Assembly (NCBI GenBank): GCA_018223365.1
Contig: JAGTTP010000002.1
Location: forward strand, 62,001-126,000
Direction: 5' to 3'
From: Clostridiaceae bacterium Marseille-Q4145
GTDB lineage: Bacteria > Bacillota > Clostridia > Lachnospirales > Lachnospiraceae
DNA: 64,000 nucleotides
A program made the position numbers and the translations under genes. The notes beneath the pieces were generated by a model. That model worked only from the letters and a program-made list of their open reading frames with translations, was not told where the DNA came from and ran no database searches. Positions 52,058 through 61,751 of the stretch are shown here, one piece after another; the stretch's first letter is position 1; every line of letters begins with the position of its first letter.

Positions 52058-52436
52058 GCCACTCCATATCTCCTCTGTCCAGTGATTTAATCAGAAGCTC
52101 TGCCGTTGCGAGATTGGTTGCAATCGGAATATTATGCATATCGCACAAATATACCACATTATTAACATCCGGCTCATGCTTCTTTGGCTGTACCGGATCT
52201 CTCAGGAAGATAACCAGATCGATCTGATTGTGCTCAATCTGAGCTCCAAGCTGCTGCTCACCGCCCAAATGACCCGCCAGGAATTTGTGAACTGACAAAT
52301 TTGCCACCTCTTCGATCAGTCTTCCGGTAGTTCCGGTTGCATATAATTCATTTTTACAGAGAATACCTCTGTATGCAATGCAGAAGTTCTGCATTAGAAC
52401 TTTCTTTGCGTCATGCGCAATCAATCCAATGTTCAT
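52041..52436 (-). CDS. mgsA: Methylglyoxal synthase
   Basis: 131 residues, short form. Converts dihydroxyacetone phosphate to methylglyoxal, a bypass of lower glycolysis under phosphate stress. IGLIAHDAKKVLM, ELYATGTTGRLIEE, LAGHLGGEQQLGA, VIFLRDPVQPKKHEPD are diagnostic. Metabolic gene within the shape cluster, between rodA and the carboxypeptidase; the link is probably positional, though common in related genomes. Confidence 0.94.
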   Translation of the reverse strand: MNIGLIAHDAKKVLMQNFCIAYRGILCKNELYATGTTGRLIEEVANLSVHKFLAGHLGGEQQLGAQIEHNQIDLVIFLRDPVQPKKHEPDVNNVVYLCDMHNIPIATNLATAELLIKSLDRGDMEWREMYK

Positions 52437-52450
52437 GGTGTTACCCCCTG

Positions 52451-53554
52451 TTAATATTTTTTCGGTTGTAAACCGATATTAAGTACAATTCCAATTCCCA
52501 TGTATAACATGATCAGAGACGTTAATCCGTAACTGACAAATGGAAGCGGTACACCAGTATTCGGCATCAGGCCTGTAGTTACACAGACATTTGCAAATGT
52601 CTGAAACGCAATCAAACCGCCGAATCCGCAGCAGATAATCATTCCTTCTTCATCTCTGGCATTCTTTCCAATCCAGAGACACTCCATTGTAATCAGTGCC
52701 AACAGAATAATCACTGTTGCGCACCCAATAAAACCCAACTCCTCACCAGTAACGGCAAAGATGAAATCTGTCTGCGGCTCCACAATAAAGTTACCGTTCT
52801 TTACAGATGAAATATCCGTATTATATAATCCCTTTCCATAAAGCTGTCCTGAACCTATGGCAATCACGGAATTCAGCTGCTGATATGCATCATCTGCATA
52901 TTTAGACGGCTCTAGCCATGCCATAATACGCTTTAACTGGTAAGCATCCAGAATATCCTGTCCTTCTCTGAGAATCAGGTTAATTCCAATCAGTGCTGTC
53001 GGCACTGCCACCGCAATAATTCCACCAATGATTTTATAACTCAGTCCTGCTGAAAAAATCAATACGCAGAAAATGAAACAAATAGTAATCATCGCTGACA
53101 GATGTGGCTGTTGTTTCAAAAGCAGCAGCGGGATGCCAAGCAAAACCAATGAAATAAAGATCACTTTAAAACTGTTAAGCTTTTCTTTATATTTCACAAA
53201 GAAGTATGCGAAAAACACAATTAATGCCAGTTTGGTAAGTTCCGATGGCTGGAATCTGAAAAAACCGATTTTCAGCCATCTTCTGGCTCCGTTGACCTTT
53301 ACGCCAAAAGGAATAACTGCTACCAGAAGAATCAAATTGACTGCATAAATCACCCAGCTGAAATTCAGCAGTACCCGGTAATCAAGCAGGGCAAATATCA
53401 GCATAATTACAGATCCCATCATAATTCCCAGAAGCTGCTGGCTCTGATATTCTTCTGCGGCACTGCCGATGACAAACACACTGAGAATGGAAATCGCATA
53501 CACAAGTACCACTAACCGAAGTCTGAAATCCCTCAGTTTATATTGTCTGAACAT
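52451..53554 (-). CDS. rodA: SEDS peptidoglycan polymerase RodA
   Basis: 367 residues, about ten membrane spans. SEDS motifs: NGARRWLKIGFFRFQPSELT and, near the end, NTGVPLPFVSYGLTSLIMLY. It polymerises glycan strands with PBP2 (mrdA upstream). ATG follows AAGGTGA. It follows minE by 14 bases, which links the elongation polymerase to the Min system on one transcript. Confidence 0.92.
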   Translation of the reverse strand: MFRQYKLRDFRLRLVVLVYAISILSVFVIGSAAEEYQSQQLLGIMMGSVIMLIFALLDYRVLLNFSWVIYAVNLILLVAVIPFGVKVNGARRWLKIGFFRFQPSELTKLALIVFFAYFFVKYKEKLNSFKVIFISLVLLGIPLLLLKQQPHLSAMITICFIFCVLIFSAGLSYKIIGGIIAVAVPTALIGINLILREGQDILDAYQLKRIMAWLEPSKYADDAYQQLNSVIAIGSGQLYGKGLYNTDISSVKNGNFIVEPQTDFIFAVTGEELGFIGCATVIILLALITMECLWIGKNARDEEGMIICCGFGGLIAFQTFANVCVTTGLMPNTGVPLPFVSYGLTSLIMLYMGIGIVLNIGLQPKKY

Positions 53555-53568
53555 ATCTCACCTTATTT

Positions 53569-53841
53569 CTAATTTCTTTTCTTCATATCCCTTACCGGAA
53601 TATTTGCACAGAGTACCGGCACTGCTCCATTACCGCCTTCAGACTCTGTCTGCGTGATCTGAATATCCAGACCCTCACTGTCAATTTCCATATATTTGGT
53701 AATCACTTTGATAATGTCATTCTTAATGGCTTCCATCACTTCAGGTGAACAATTGGCACGATCCGAAATCAATAATAGCTTCAAACGATCCTTTGCCACT
53801 TCTCCTGAGTTCTTCTTACGAAAGAAATCCATGAATCCCAT
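53569..53841 (-). CDS. minE: Cell division topological factor MinE
   Basis: 90 residues. An N-terminal membrane-targeting and MinD-stimulating helix (GFMDFFRKKNSGEVAKDRLK) followed by LLLISDRANCSPEVMEAIKN and a C-terminal dimerisation part (IDIQITQ-type strand, here GLDIQITQTESEGG). It drives oscillation of MinCD. Located 12 bases after minD. Confidence 0.93.
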   Translation of the reverse strand: MGFMDFFRKKNSGEVAKDRLKLLLISDRANCSPEVMEAIKNDIIKVITKYMEIDSEGLDIQITQTESEGGNGAVPVLCANIPVRDMKKRN

Positions 53842-53853
53842 ATACTATTCCCC

Positions 53854-54639
53854 CTATTTGAACAGATTCTTCAGTCTGTCGAAAAAGCTGGTCTTAACCT
53901 TCAGATCCAGGAACGGAACCTCTTCCCCCATCACTCTGCGACAGATGTTCATATAAGCCTGTCCGGCCAGTGAAGAATCTCCTACGCACGGTTCGCCCTG
54001 ATTGGTTGCAATAACGATATTCTCATCATCCGGAACCGCTCCGATCAGGTCAATGGCAAGGATCTCCACAACGTCATCCATAGACATCATATTTCCGCTC
54101 TCTACCATATCCATACGGATTCGGTTTACAATCAAATCTGTTCTCTTGATTTCATTTGCTTCCAAAAGACCAATGATACGGTCTGCATCACGAATGGCAG
54201 ATACCTCCGGTGTCGTTACGATCAATGCACGATCTGCAGCTGCAATGGCATTTTTGAATCCCTGTTCGATACCTGCAGGGCAGTCCAACAGAATATAATC
54301 AAATTCTTCTTTTAGCTCATCGATGAGTTTCACCATCTGTTCCGGACTGACCGCCGTCTTATCTCTCGTCTGTGCAGACGGAAGAAGGTAAAGATTCGGA
54401 TATCGCTTGTCCTTGATCAACGCCTGTTTAATCCGGCAATTTCCTTCTACAACATCCACCAGATTATAAACAATTCGATTTTCCAGGCCCATAACAACAT
54501 CAAGGTTGCGAAGTCCTATATCTGTATCGATCATAACTACTTTCTGATCCAGCTTTGCCAGTCCGGTTCCCACATTGGCAGTCGTGGTTGTCTTTCCGAC
54601 GCCGCCTTTTCCTGATGTAATAACAATTACTTCACTCAT
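53854..54639 (-). CDS. minD: Septum site-determining ATPase MinD
   Basis: 261 residues. The deviant Walker A is SGKGGVGKTTTTANV, with VVMIDTDIGLRNLDVVMGLE and ILLDCPAGIEQGFKNAIAAA as later nucleotide motifs. The C-terminal amphipathic membrane-binding helix is SFFDRLKNLFK. ATG after GGAGG. Complete. Confidence 0.96.
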   Translation of the reverse strand: MSEVIVITSGKGGVGKTTTTANVGTGLAKLDQKVVMIDTDIGLRNLDVVMGLENRIVYNLVDVVEGNCRIKQALIKDKRYPNLYLLPSAQTRDKTAVSPEQMVKLIDELKEEFDYILLDCPAGIEQGFKNAIAAADRALIVTTPEVSAIRDADRIIGLLEANEIKRTDLIVNRIRMDMVESGNMMSMDDVVEILAIDLIGAVPDDENIVIATNQGEPCVGDSSLAGQAYMNICRRVMGEEVPFLDLKVKTSFFDRLKNLFK

Positions 54640-54692
54640 TTACGCATCCTCCACTTTTCTATCTCTGCTCCGGTTTCCATCTTTCATTATGG

Positions 54693-55361
54693 TCAGATCC
54701 GGATGTCGTTAATCACTTCTTTTGTAATCGGCTCCATATAGATATTACTGTTTTCTGTATAGGCAATCATCGGTTCCGTTGCTCCTTTTGTCATCGGACC
54801 GTCTGCGGAGCGTGCGATGCAGTCCCCAATTCGGATTTGCATCGGCATCATGTTCAAAGCAGCCACGAAACAACTTTCATTACCTGCCGCACCTGCATGA
54901 ATGGTTCCTTTCAGTGCACCAAGGACTACAACATTTCCCTTGGATACAACGGTAGCTCCCGGATTCACATCACCCAGTATCACAATACTGGTCTCAGATT
55001 CCAGAACCTGTCCGGAACGAAGCGTTCCTTTATAAAATCTGCCGTCACTTTCGGCACTTTTCTGCTTTCGTCCCTCTACAATCTGTTTCATATAGGATTC
55101 TTTCAGCGCATCATTTTCCAAAATACACAGTACCTGCAGTCCGGAAGATTCCTGAATTGCCTGAATCACCTCTATCTGCTCCTCCTGTGTCAGTTGACGG
55201 CCTTCAAATGCCAACGCCATCTGGGCATCTTTAAAAAACTTGGATGACGCTCTGAATTTTTCCCGGATGCTACCCAGCAATTCCTGAAAGGATGCATCCT
55301 TATCCAGAAACAGGGTAATCCCATATCTGTTACTTTTAATTACAACACTCTGCTCATTCAT
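54693..55361 (-). CDS. minC: Septum site-determining protein MinC
   Basis: 222 residues. An N-terminal FtsZ-inhibiting domain (VVIKSNRYGITLFLDKDASF), a linker rich in charged residues, and a C-terminal beta-helix (GTLRSGQVLESETSIVILGD, GNVVVLGALKGTIHAGAAGN, ALNMMPMQIRIGDCIARSAD). It inhibits FtsZ ring assembly away from midcell. The minC-minD gap is 53 bases. Confidence 0.94.
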   Translation of the reverse strand: MNEQSVVIKSNRYGITLFLDKDASFQELLGSIREKFRASSKFFKDAQMALAFEGRQLTQEEQIEVIQAIQESSGLQVLCILENDALKESYMKQIVEGRKQKSAESDGRFYKGTLRSGQVLESETSIVILGDVNPGATVVSKGNVVVLGALKGTIHAGAAGNESCFVAALNMMPMQIRIGDCIARSADGPMTKGATEPMIAYTENSNIYMEPITKEVINDIRI

Positions 55362-55371
55362 TACTTTTTTC

Positions 55372-58260
55372 CTAGTCGTTAATTACTTCTGATGTTCCCT
55401 GGACAGCAGTACCGTTTACCACCTCGTCTTTTCCTTCCAGATCGAAGTAGTATTTAAAAATATCCGATGCCATGGCCGCCGCATTAGCGGAAGTATAACC
55501 ATTGGCAATACGGATTGCCACCGCAAGCTGTGGATTTTCATATGGCGCATAACCAATAAAAAGTGCATGATTGGGATGACTCTTGGACTGCTGAGCCGTA
55601 CCAGTCTTACCTGCAATGGTCAAATCCAGATTTTTAAATGCACTGGTGTTCAGTGCTACCTGATGCATACCTTCCTGGATCGTATTCCAGTCAACATCTG
55701 CAATTTCCATTTTATTATATACTGACGCGGAATAATCTTCAATAGTGTTTCCTTCAGAATCTGTCAATTTATCTAATAGCGTCAGGTTGTAAACGGTTCC
55801 TCTGTTTGCAATGGTGCTCACATATCTCGCCAGCTGGGAAACTGTAAACAAGGCATTGCCCTGTCCAATGGAAGAACGGATTCCGTCCTTGGTCGACAGC
55901 TGTGGATCACTTTCAGAAAGCTCAATACCAGAATTCGCATTCAAGCCAAACTGAGTCGCATATTTTGCCAGCAGGGACAACGCTTTATCAGAAGAATATC
56001 CTGTGGATCTTCCTCCTCCCAGGCGAAATCCCACTTCATAAAAGTAGTAGTTGCAGGACACCTTAATCGCATCAACCATATTGATGTTTCCATGGCTTCC
56101 ATGATACTGGTTGTAAATCCAGCAGGTCGGAGAACCATAAGCATCTGTAAATACACCGGTTGCATGAATAATCTCAGAAGGAGAAATCACCCCTTCCTCC
56201 AGTCCGGCCACTGCGACAACCGGTTTAAATGTAGAACCGGGGGCTGTCTGCTGCTGAGTCGCTTTGCTGTACAGTGGGCTTGATTTGTCCCGATTCAACG
56301 CTGCAAAATATTCAGAATCCAATGTATTCGTTAAACGGTTGTTGTCATATCCAGGATAAGAAACACATGCAAGCACTTCCCCGGTATTCGGATCTGTCAC
56401 AACAGCCCCCGCACTGCACGGTTCCAGTGCCAGCTGTGCCGGCGTAATTTCCAGATGACTGATCTTATCCAGCATAAAATTGTATGCAGATGTAGAACCA
56501 ATCTGTAATTTTCCAACCGTCTCCTCATCATACTCCAGAACACCTTGTTCATACAAGAGAAGACAAATCTCTCTTCCCGTCACCACATCATCTAAAAGGA
56601 TATATTTATACAGCATCGTCTGAAAATCGACATCATTTTCCAACTCTGTCGAAATAAAATCCACCACTACATCATAGATTTCCTCAGAACTAAGATATGA
56701 CGTCTGCACATCCAAGCCTGATACATTGACCCAGTTTCTGGAAATCGCATACTGAAGGTATTCCTTCAGGCTGATGGTTTCGTCCTTCGCCCATGCAATA
56801 TAGGTGGGATCTTCCTGATCCACCAGACTGCTCATCAGCACCTGGTTACTGCCCATGAGTACATCTGATACAATGTAACTCATATAATTTTTCATATCAA
56901 TAGACAGATTCGTATATGCCGTCGGGTTATCGGTCGTTAACTCCGTGCGGATCTGATCAATGGTAGAAGCAAGTCGCTGCTCATAACGGCCCTGAATGGA
57001 TTTTTCCAAATCCGTTGCATCATCAGCAGAAAAATGCGTAGTATCGATAATATGATTGTTGATCAGCGCATAGTAAACATCATAAATAGGAATCTGGATA
57101 TCTGCAGCCGAACCGGTAGAAGTATACTGTTTTATATTTCTGATCTTGGATACCAGAACCCCGGCAAGCCTCTGTTCCAACACCTTATAAACAGTCTCCT
57201 GCAAATTTTTATCTATGGTCAGATATAAATCTTTTCCGGATTCCGGTGCTGTCTCACTTTCCGTTTCCAGCACATTACCGACACTGTCTACATAAATCGT
57301 CCTCTGACCTTTTGTTCCCTGAAGCTGTGTCTCCATATACTGCTCCAGTCCGGCCTTTCCTACGATATCATTTGCTTCATAATTTTCATTTTCTTCCTGC
57401 AGGCTTTCCAGTTCGTCCTGATCCGGTTTTCCAATATAACCGATAATGTTGGCAAAATACTTGGCATCCGGATATGTTCTTAAACTACTCTCTGCAATAT
57501 CCACACCCTGCAGACTGCTCTGGTTCTCCAGAATCTCCGCAACCGTCTCATCACTGACATCCGAAGCAATGGTGGTTGCCACATAACGCTTATAACTGTT
57601 GTTGCTCATCTGATATCGGATTGTAACCAACTGTAGAGTTTTCTCCGGTGTCAAATCCGTCGCAACTTTATACTGTGCCAGCTGTTCTTCTGTGTATGCA
57701 TCAGGTGAAATAAAATATTTCTTGTTGCTGCACAGAAATTCCATGATCTGGTCTGCGCTTGCCACATACTGCTCCGGCTTTTTTTCCAGTTCATCGATGG
57801 TTTTATATCCGTAAATATCCGCTTTAAAACGCAGAAGAGAGGTGCCTTCCTGCGTGTACTCATAATGCCCGTTCTGATAAATGATACCGAAGTCACCGAT
57901 GGCAGAATCTCCATGGGATTCTACAATATCAAGCACCTTCAGGATCGTACGGTTCAAAGTTGCCTGTTTCTCACGGGTAGTCTCATAAGTTCCATTATCC
58001 TCAATGGTCACAGAATAAGACAGTACATTATCTGCCAGAATCTGACCGTTCCGGTCAAAGATCTTTCCTCTGGTACTTGCAATACTGACTTCTTTTTTGA
58101 TTTTCATCGTAAAATCTTCCGCATACTGCTGTCCATTGATAATCTGAAGGACAAATACACGGCCAAGCAGAATCCCGAAAAATGCCAGAAATACTATCAT
58201 CAGCACAAATATCCGAGATGTCACAAAACTTACGACAGCTTCTTTCCAGTCCTCAAACAA
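55372..58260 (-). CDS. mrdA: Penicillin-binding protein 2 (MrdA-like transpeptidase), unusually large
   Basis: 962 residues, about 250-300 more than common PBP2. One N-terminal span (~14-35), dimerisation domain from ~50, then the transpeptidase with Ser676 in GSTFKP, SCN at ~735 and KTG at ~885. The extra sequence lies mainly between ~380 and 640, ahead of the active site, and is rich in Tyr, Asp, Glu and Thr. It cross-links peptidoglycan in elongation with RodA. It starts at TTG 58260 within mreD's last codons (8-base overlap), 10 bases after AAGGAG. Confidence 0.93.
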   Translation of the reverse strand: MFEDWKEAVVSFVTSRIFVLMIVFLAFFGILLGRVFVLQIINGQQYAEDFTMKIKKEVSIASTRGKIFDRNGQILADNVLSYSVTIEDNGTYETTREKQATLNRTILKVLDIVESHGDSAIGDFGIIYQNGHYEYTQEGTSLLRFKADIYGYKTIDELEKKPEQYVASADQIMEFLCSNKKYFISPDAYTEEQLAQYKVATDLTPEKTLQLVTIRYQMSNNSYKRYVATTIASDVSDETVAEILENQSSLQGVDIAESSLRTYPDAKYFANIIGYIGKPDQDELESLQEENENYEANDIVGKAGLEQYMETQLQGTKGQRTIYVDSVGNVLETESETAPESGKDLYLTIDKNLQETVYKVLEQRLAGVLVSKIRNIKQYTSTGSAADIQIPIYDVYYALINNHIIDTTHFSADDATDLEKSIQGRYEQRLASTIDQIRTELTTDNPTAYTNLSIDMKNYMSYIVSDVLMGSNQVLMSSLVDQEDPTYIAWAKDETISLKEYLQYAISRNWVNVSGLDVQTSYLSSEEIYDVVVDFISTELENDVDFQTMLYKYILLDDVVTGREICLLLYEQGVLEYDEETVGKLQIGSTSAYNFMLDKISHLEITPAQLALEPCSAGAVVTDPNTGEVLACVSYPGYDNNRLTNTLDSEYFAALNRDKSSPLYSKATQQQTAPGSTFKPVVAVAGLEEGVISPSEIIHATGVFTDAYGSPTCWIYNQYHGSHGNINMVDAIKVSCNYYFYEVGFRLGGGRSTGYSSDKALSLLAKYATQFGLNANSGIELSESDPQLSTKDGIRSSIGQGNALFTVSQLARYVSTIANRGTVYNLTLLDKLTDSEGNTIEDYSASVYNKMEIADVDWNTIQEGMHQVALNTSAFKNLDLTIAGKTGTAQQSKSHPNHALFIGYAPYENPQLAVAIRIANGYTSANAAAMASDIFKYYFDLEGKDEVVNGTAVQGTSEVIND

Positions 58261-58774
58261 TATCTATCCGCTCCTTAAGATCTTTTTTCTTCTCAAGTTT
58301 CTGGTCAATCATGTAAATAATTCTGTATACAAACAGTGTCACAATAATGGTATATAAGAGCTCCGGCAGAATAATTCTTTTCAGATAATAGAAAAAATCA
58401 AACCGGCTTCGCATCAGAAACATAATCAGATATGTTCCCAGTCCGTAAGCCAGCTCACTGGCAGAAATAAGTGCCATAGGAAGCTTAATGTCTTCCCCAT
58501 AAAAAATCTGATTGAAATAACCATTTGCATAGCCAATATACATGTAGATCAGCGCATGCATGCCCAGAAGACGTCCAAAAAAGATATCTTCCAGTAATCC
58601 GCAAAAGAATCCTACCGCCATTCCCTCTTTCTTTCCCTTCATAAAGCCATAGGCAGAAGTAAGAATAATCAGAAGATTCGGACTGATGGATGCAAGGGAA
58701 AGGCTCTGGAATAACGTGCTCTGCAGAAGAAAGCAGACGATAATCATCAGTGCGATGACAATTTTACGTTTCAC
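58253..58774 (-). CDS. mreD: Rod shape-determining protein MreD
   Basis: 173 residues, five or so membrane spans. MreD is a membrane component of the elongation complex. Recognised by position between mreC and mrdA and by the pattern SLASISPNLLIILTSAYGFM and GFFCGLLEDIFFGRLLGMHA. Starts at GTG 58774 with AAAGGAG upstream. Low sequence conservation is normal for the family. Confidence 0.87.
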   Translation of the reverse strand: MKRKIVIALMIIVCFLLQSTLFQSLSLASISPNLLIILTSAYGFMKGKKEGMAVGFFCGLLEDIFFGRLLGMHALIYMYIGYANGYFNQIFYGEDIKLPMALISASELAYGLGTYLIMFLMRSRFDFFYYLKRIILPELLYTIIVTLFVYRIIYMIDQKLEKKKDLKERIDIV

Positions 58775-58790
58775 TGACAGTCTCCTTTCC

Positions 58791-59666
58791 CTACTCTGCT
58801 GAATTCAGGTCGTCGCTGCTCACCTGTTGTTTCAGATCTGTAATAATGAGCACCGTGCTCAGATGTTCAAAATCCACTGCAGGTGTAATACTTCCTGATT
58901 TGGTAAGATTATTGGCATCCGTGGAAATCTCATTCACATATCCAATCAGGATCCCTCTATGATACTTGGCACTGGCATAAGAAGTAACTACCTTATCGCC
59001 CTGCTCCACCTCATTGTCTTCATCGCGAAGCTGATTTAACTGAAGTGTTCCTTCTGTCATCATCTGAAGGTCACCTCTGACATAACAGAGATCAGAATTC
59101 TTCAGAATCATGGCGCTGACATTACTCATGTCATCGATAATGGAACGCACCTGAGCCCAGTCCGGTCCCACTTTAGTCACAATTCCTACCAGTCCCCCAC
59201 CTGCAAGGACATTCATATCCACCTGAATTCCATCATTGGAACCCTTGTCGATAATAAACATATTGAACCAATTACCGGAATCCTTTCCGATTACATTGGC
59301 AGCAATTTTATTCAAATCAGAGTAATCATTGTCCAGCTTGTACAGAGACCTTAATTCTTCCAATTCGTAACGGTCCTGTAACAGAGAGTTATTTTCCAGC
59401 GTTAATTCTGAGATCTGCTCCTGAAGCTGTGCATTCTCCTCCCGGATTTTCTTCAGATCTTCCAGATTATCTGCTTTATCTCTGACCCATCCGCCTACCG
59501 CATTCATCCCTCGCTGCACTGGTACCAGCACATATCCAGAAACAACATTCAGCGGTCCCCCGTCAAAATTCGTCAGGAAAGAAACGGACATGGCAGCCAC
59601 ACACAAAAGAGTCAAAACAAACAGAATATATTTACTTGGAATCGTAGTACGGTTTTTTCTCTTCAT
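58791..59666 (-). CDS. mreC: Rod shape-determining protein MreC
   Basis: 291 residues. One N-terminal membrane span (~13-30), a coiled coil (~65-105, EENAQLQEQISELTLENNSL), and two beta-barrel domains (AANVIGKDSGNWFNMFIIDK, GLVGIVTKVGPDWAQVRSII). It organises the elongation machinery outside the membrane. Ribosome site GGGG is weak. Confidence 0.92.
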   Translation of the reverse strand: MKRKNRTTIPSKYILFVLTLLCVAAMSVSFLTNFDGGPLNVVSGYVLVPVQRGMNAVGGWVRDKADNLEDLKKIREENAQLQEQISELTLENNSLLQDRYELEELRSLYKLDNDYSDLNKIAANVIGKDSGNWFNMFIIDKGSNDGIQVDMNVLAGGGLVGIVTKVGPDWAQVRSIIDDMSNVSAMILKNSDLCYVRGDLQMMTEGTLQLNQLRDEDNEVEQGDKVVTSYASAKYHRGILIGYVNEISTDANNLTKSGSITPAVDFEHLSTVLIITDLKQQVSSDDLNSAE

Positions 59667-59684
59667 CGTCCCCGGCTCCGGTCT

Positions 59685-60692
59685 TTACTCATATTTCTGC
59701 TCTTTTGTTACAAAAGCAAGCGGTCTGAACTCTTTTTCATTAATCACTCTGGCCAGACCTTTTGCCACGCTTAATTCCGGCTCCGGATCAACAGTCACAC
59801 GAATACCGGATTTTTCCTGCAGAAGTTCATCCATCTTACGGATTCTTGCAGAACCGCCGGTGAGATAGATACCGTTCTGGATAATGTCCACGCCCAACTC
59901 TGGCGGAGTTCTCTCCAGAATTGTCTTAACAGCATCTACAATGATGCCAAGCTGTTCTTTGATGGCTGAGTATACAAAATCTGCGCTGATTTCCAGCATT
60001 TGCGGAAGCCCCACTACCATGTTGCGGCCACAGATCTTCATCGTTGCCTCTTCCGGATTGATGGCATAGGCCAGTTCTTTTTTAATCGACTCTGCAGTCT
60101 TACTTCCGATGAAAAAGTTGTGTTCCTTACGAATTGCACTTTGAATTGCATCATCAATGGAACGTCCGCCGGTCTGAATCAGACGACTAATGACAATGCC
60201 GCCAAGGGAAAGAACAGAAATTTCCGTTGTTTCCGCGCCGATGTCCACAATTAATACACCCTGTGCTTCTTTTACATTAATTCCAAGTCCAAGTCCTGCT
60301 GCCACCGGCTTGTCTACCAGATAAACAGTCTTCGGTTTCATACTGGAATCCTGGATTAAGGTTGTAAAAATACGCTCCTGCATATCCGTTGGAAGTGCAA
60401 CAAAATATTCTGCACCTTTCAGCTGCCCCTTAGTTGTGCTTTCTAACAGCTTTTTCAAAAATTCCTGCATATTGCTGATGCTTGCGAGATTTCCATAGGA
60501 CATGGGACTGGACACCTGAATATTGGCCGGAGCCTTTTCATACATGGCATATGCCTCATCTCCGTATGCAAGCATCTCTTTTTTGTCCTGTACTGCCACC
60601 ATATTGTGCTGCATCAGACAGCCGTCCTGCTCTTTATGATAAATTTTCAGATGGTAAGAACCAAAATCGCAGCCAAAACAATGATTATTCAT
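59685..60692 (-). CDS. mreB: MreB-like actin homologue (divergent)
   Basis: 335 residues. Actin-fold motifs: phosphate 1 as CDFGSYHLKIY instead of the usual DLGTANT type, phosphate 2 as VLIVDIGAETTEISVLSLGG, and adenosine site IYLTGGSARIRKMDELL. The N-terminal ~60 residues are unlike standard MreB. Its place before mreC and mreD supports a shape-determining filament. It may be the only MreB or a paralogue, which cannot be decided from this window. AAGGAATATACC precedes the ATG. Confidence 0.87.
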   Translation of the reverse strand: MNNHCFGCDFGSYHLKIYHKEQDGCLMQHNMVAVQDKKEMLAYGDEAYAMYEKAPANIQVSSPMSYGNLASISNMQEFLKKLLESTTKGQLKGAEYFVALPTDMQERIFTTLIQDSSMKPKTVYLVDKPVAAGLGLGINVKEAQGVLIVDIGAETTEISVLSLGGIVISRLIQTGGRSIDDAIQSAIRKEHNFFIGSKTAESIKKELAYAINPEEATMKICGRNMVVGLPQMLEISADFVYSAIKEQLGIIVDAVKTILERTPPELGVDIIQNGIYLTGGSARIRKMDELLQEKSGIRVTVDPEPELSVAKGLARVINEKEFRPLAFVTKEQKYE

Positions 60693-60716
60693 GGTATATT
60701 CCTTCTTTCTTCTAAG

Positions 60717-61406
60717 TTATAGATAGTGTTCCTCCCGGAGACTCACATAAGCTTGCTCTCCGATAATAATATGGTCTGTCAGAGCAATTCCAAGAAGCTG
60801 TCCTGCTTCTTTTATGCGTCTGGTTACATTCAAATCCTCCTGACTTGGGCTTGCATCGCCGCTGGGGTGATTGTGAAGCAGTATAATCTGCACTGCCCGC
60901 GCAGCAAGTGCCTCCACAAAGATTTCCCGTGGTGAAATCACCGATGCATTCACTGTCCCTTTGAACATATATCGCTCTTTGAGCAATCTGCCCCGTTGAT
61001 TGAGCATGAGAAGCAACAGTACTTCCTGCTCCTCATGACGCAGATCTTCCATATAATAATTTGCCACCGCGGATGGAGATGTAAAATAAGTGCCTTCTCC
61101 GGCCTCTTCCCGCGCCATTCTCCTGGCAATCTCCAGAAGACACTTCAATTGAACTGCCTTCACTTTCCCGATACCTTTTACATTTGAGAGTTCATCGAGA
61201 CTCAATCTTCGAATTCCCGTAAATCCTTCTCTCTCCGGAACCAGCTTTAAAAGATCTCCAGCCAGTTCCAGCACATTTCTTCCTTTTGCACCGGTTCTTA
61301 AAATCACCGCCAGAAGATCCCTGTTTGACAATGACTGCACTCCATGACGGATACACCGTTCATAGGGTCTGTCCTCCTGGGGCAGACTATTGAAATTTTC
61401 ATTCAT
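60717..61406 (-). CDS. radC: RadC family (JAB/MPN-type) protein
   Basis: 229 residues. An N-terminal helix-hairpin-helix-like part (LSNVKGIGKVKAVQLKCLLE) and a C-terminal metal-binding MPN/JAMM domain with the HNHPSGDASPSQEDLNVTR motif. Function is not firmly known. Starts with GGAGG, 24 bases before mreB. The radC-mreB pairing is common. Confidence 0.93.
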   Translation of the reverse strand: MNENFNSLPQEDRPYERCIRHGVQSLSNRDLLAVILRTGAKGRNVLELAGDLLKLVPEREGFTGIRRLSLDELSNVKGIGKVKAVQLKCLLEIARRMAREEAGEGTYFTSPSAVANYYMEDLRHEEQEVLLLLMLNQRGRLLKERYMFKGTVNASVISPREIFVEALAARAVQIILLHNHPSGDASPSQEDLNVTRRIKEAGQLLGIALTDHIIIGEQAYVSLREEHYL

Positions 61407-61467
61407 GCTATAACCTCCGTTTGATGGTCTCTCCAGACACCCCGAAGGTTACCTTGTTAGTATGTCC

Positions 61468-61722
61468 TTATATCCAGCGGTAAATCAGAATTGCCAGAAC
61501 TATTCCAATGATGCTGGCAATGGTAATCTTAATGGTCAGTCCAAAGGTCAGCACAACCAGTCCAAGTGACAGCACCAGCGGGTTTTCAAGTCCGAAGGCT
61601 TGTCCGTAATTCAACCAGCTAAGACCGGAAACATTGGCTGCCAGACTTCCAATAAAGCCTCCCAGTACCACTCCTGCCAGTACAAGCAAAAGCAGTGTCC
61701 AGCCATTTTTCGCACCTCTCAT
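61468..61722 (-). CDS. DUF4321 membrane protein
   Basis: 84 residues with two hydrophobic segments (~8-28 and 49-80), glycine-rich (GVVLGGFIGSLAANVSGLSW). Pattern and size match DUF4321 proteins of Clostridia, often upstream of radC-mreB. ATG after GGAGG by 8 bases. Role unknown. Confidence 0.85.
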   Translation of the reverse strand: MRGAKNGWTLLLLVLAGVVLGGFIGSLAANVSGLSWLNYGQAFGLENPLVLSLGLVVLTFGLTIKITIASIIGIVLAILIYRWI

Positions 61723-61751
61723 ATGTATACTACCTCCAAATACCGATTCAG

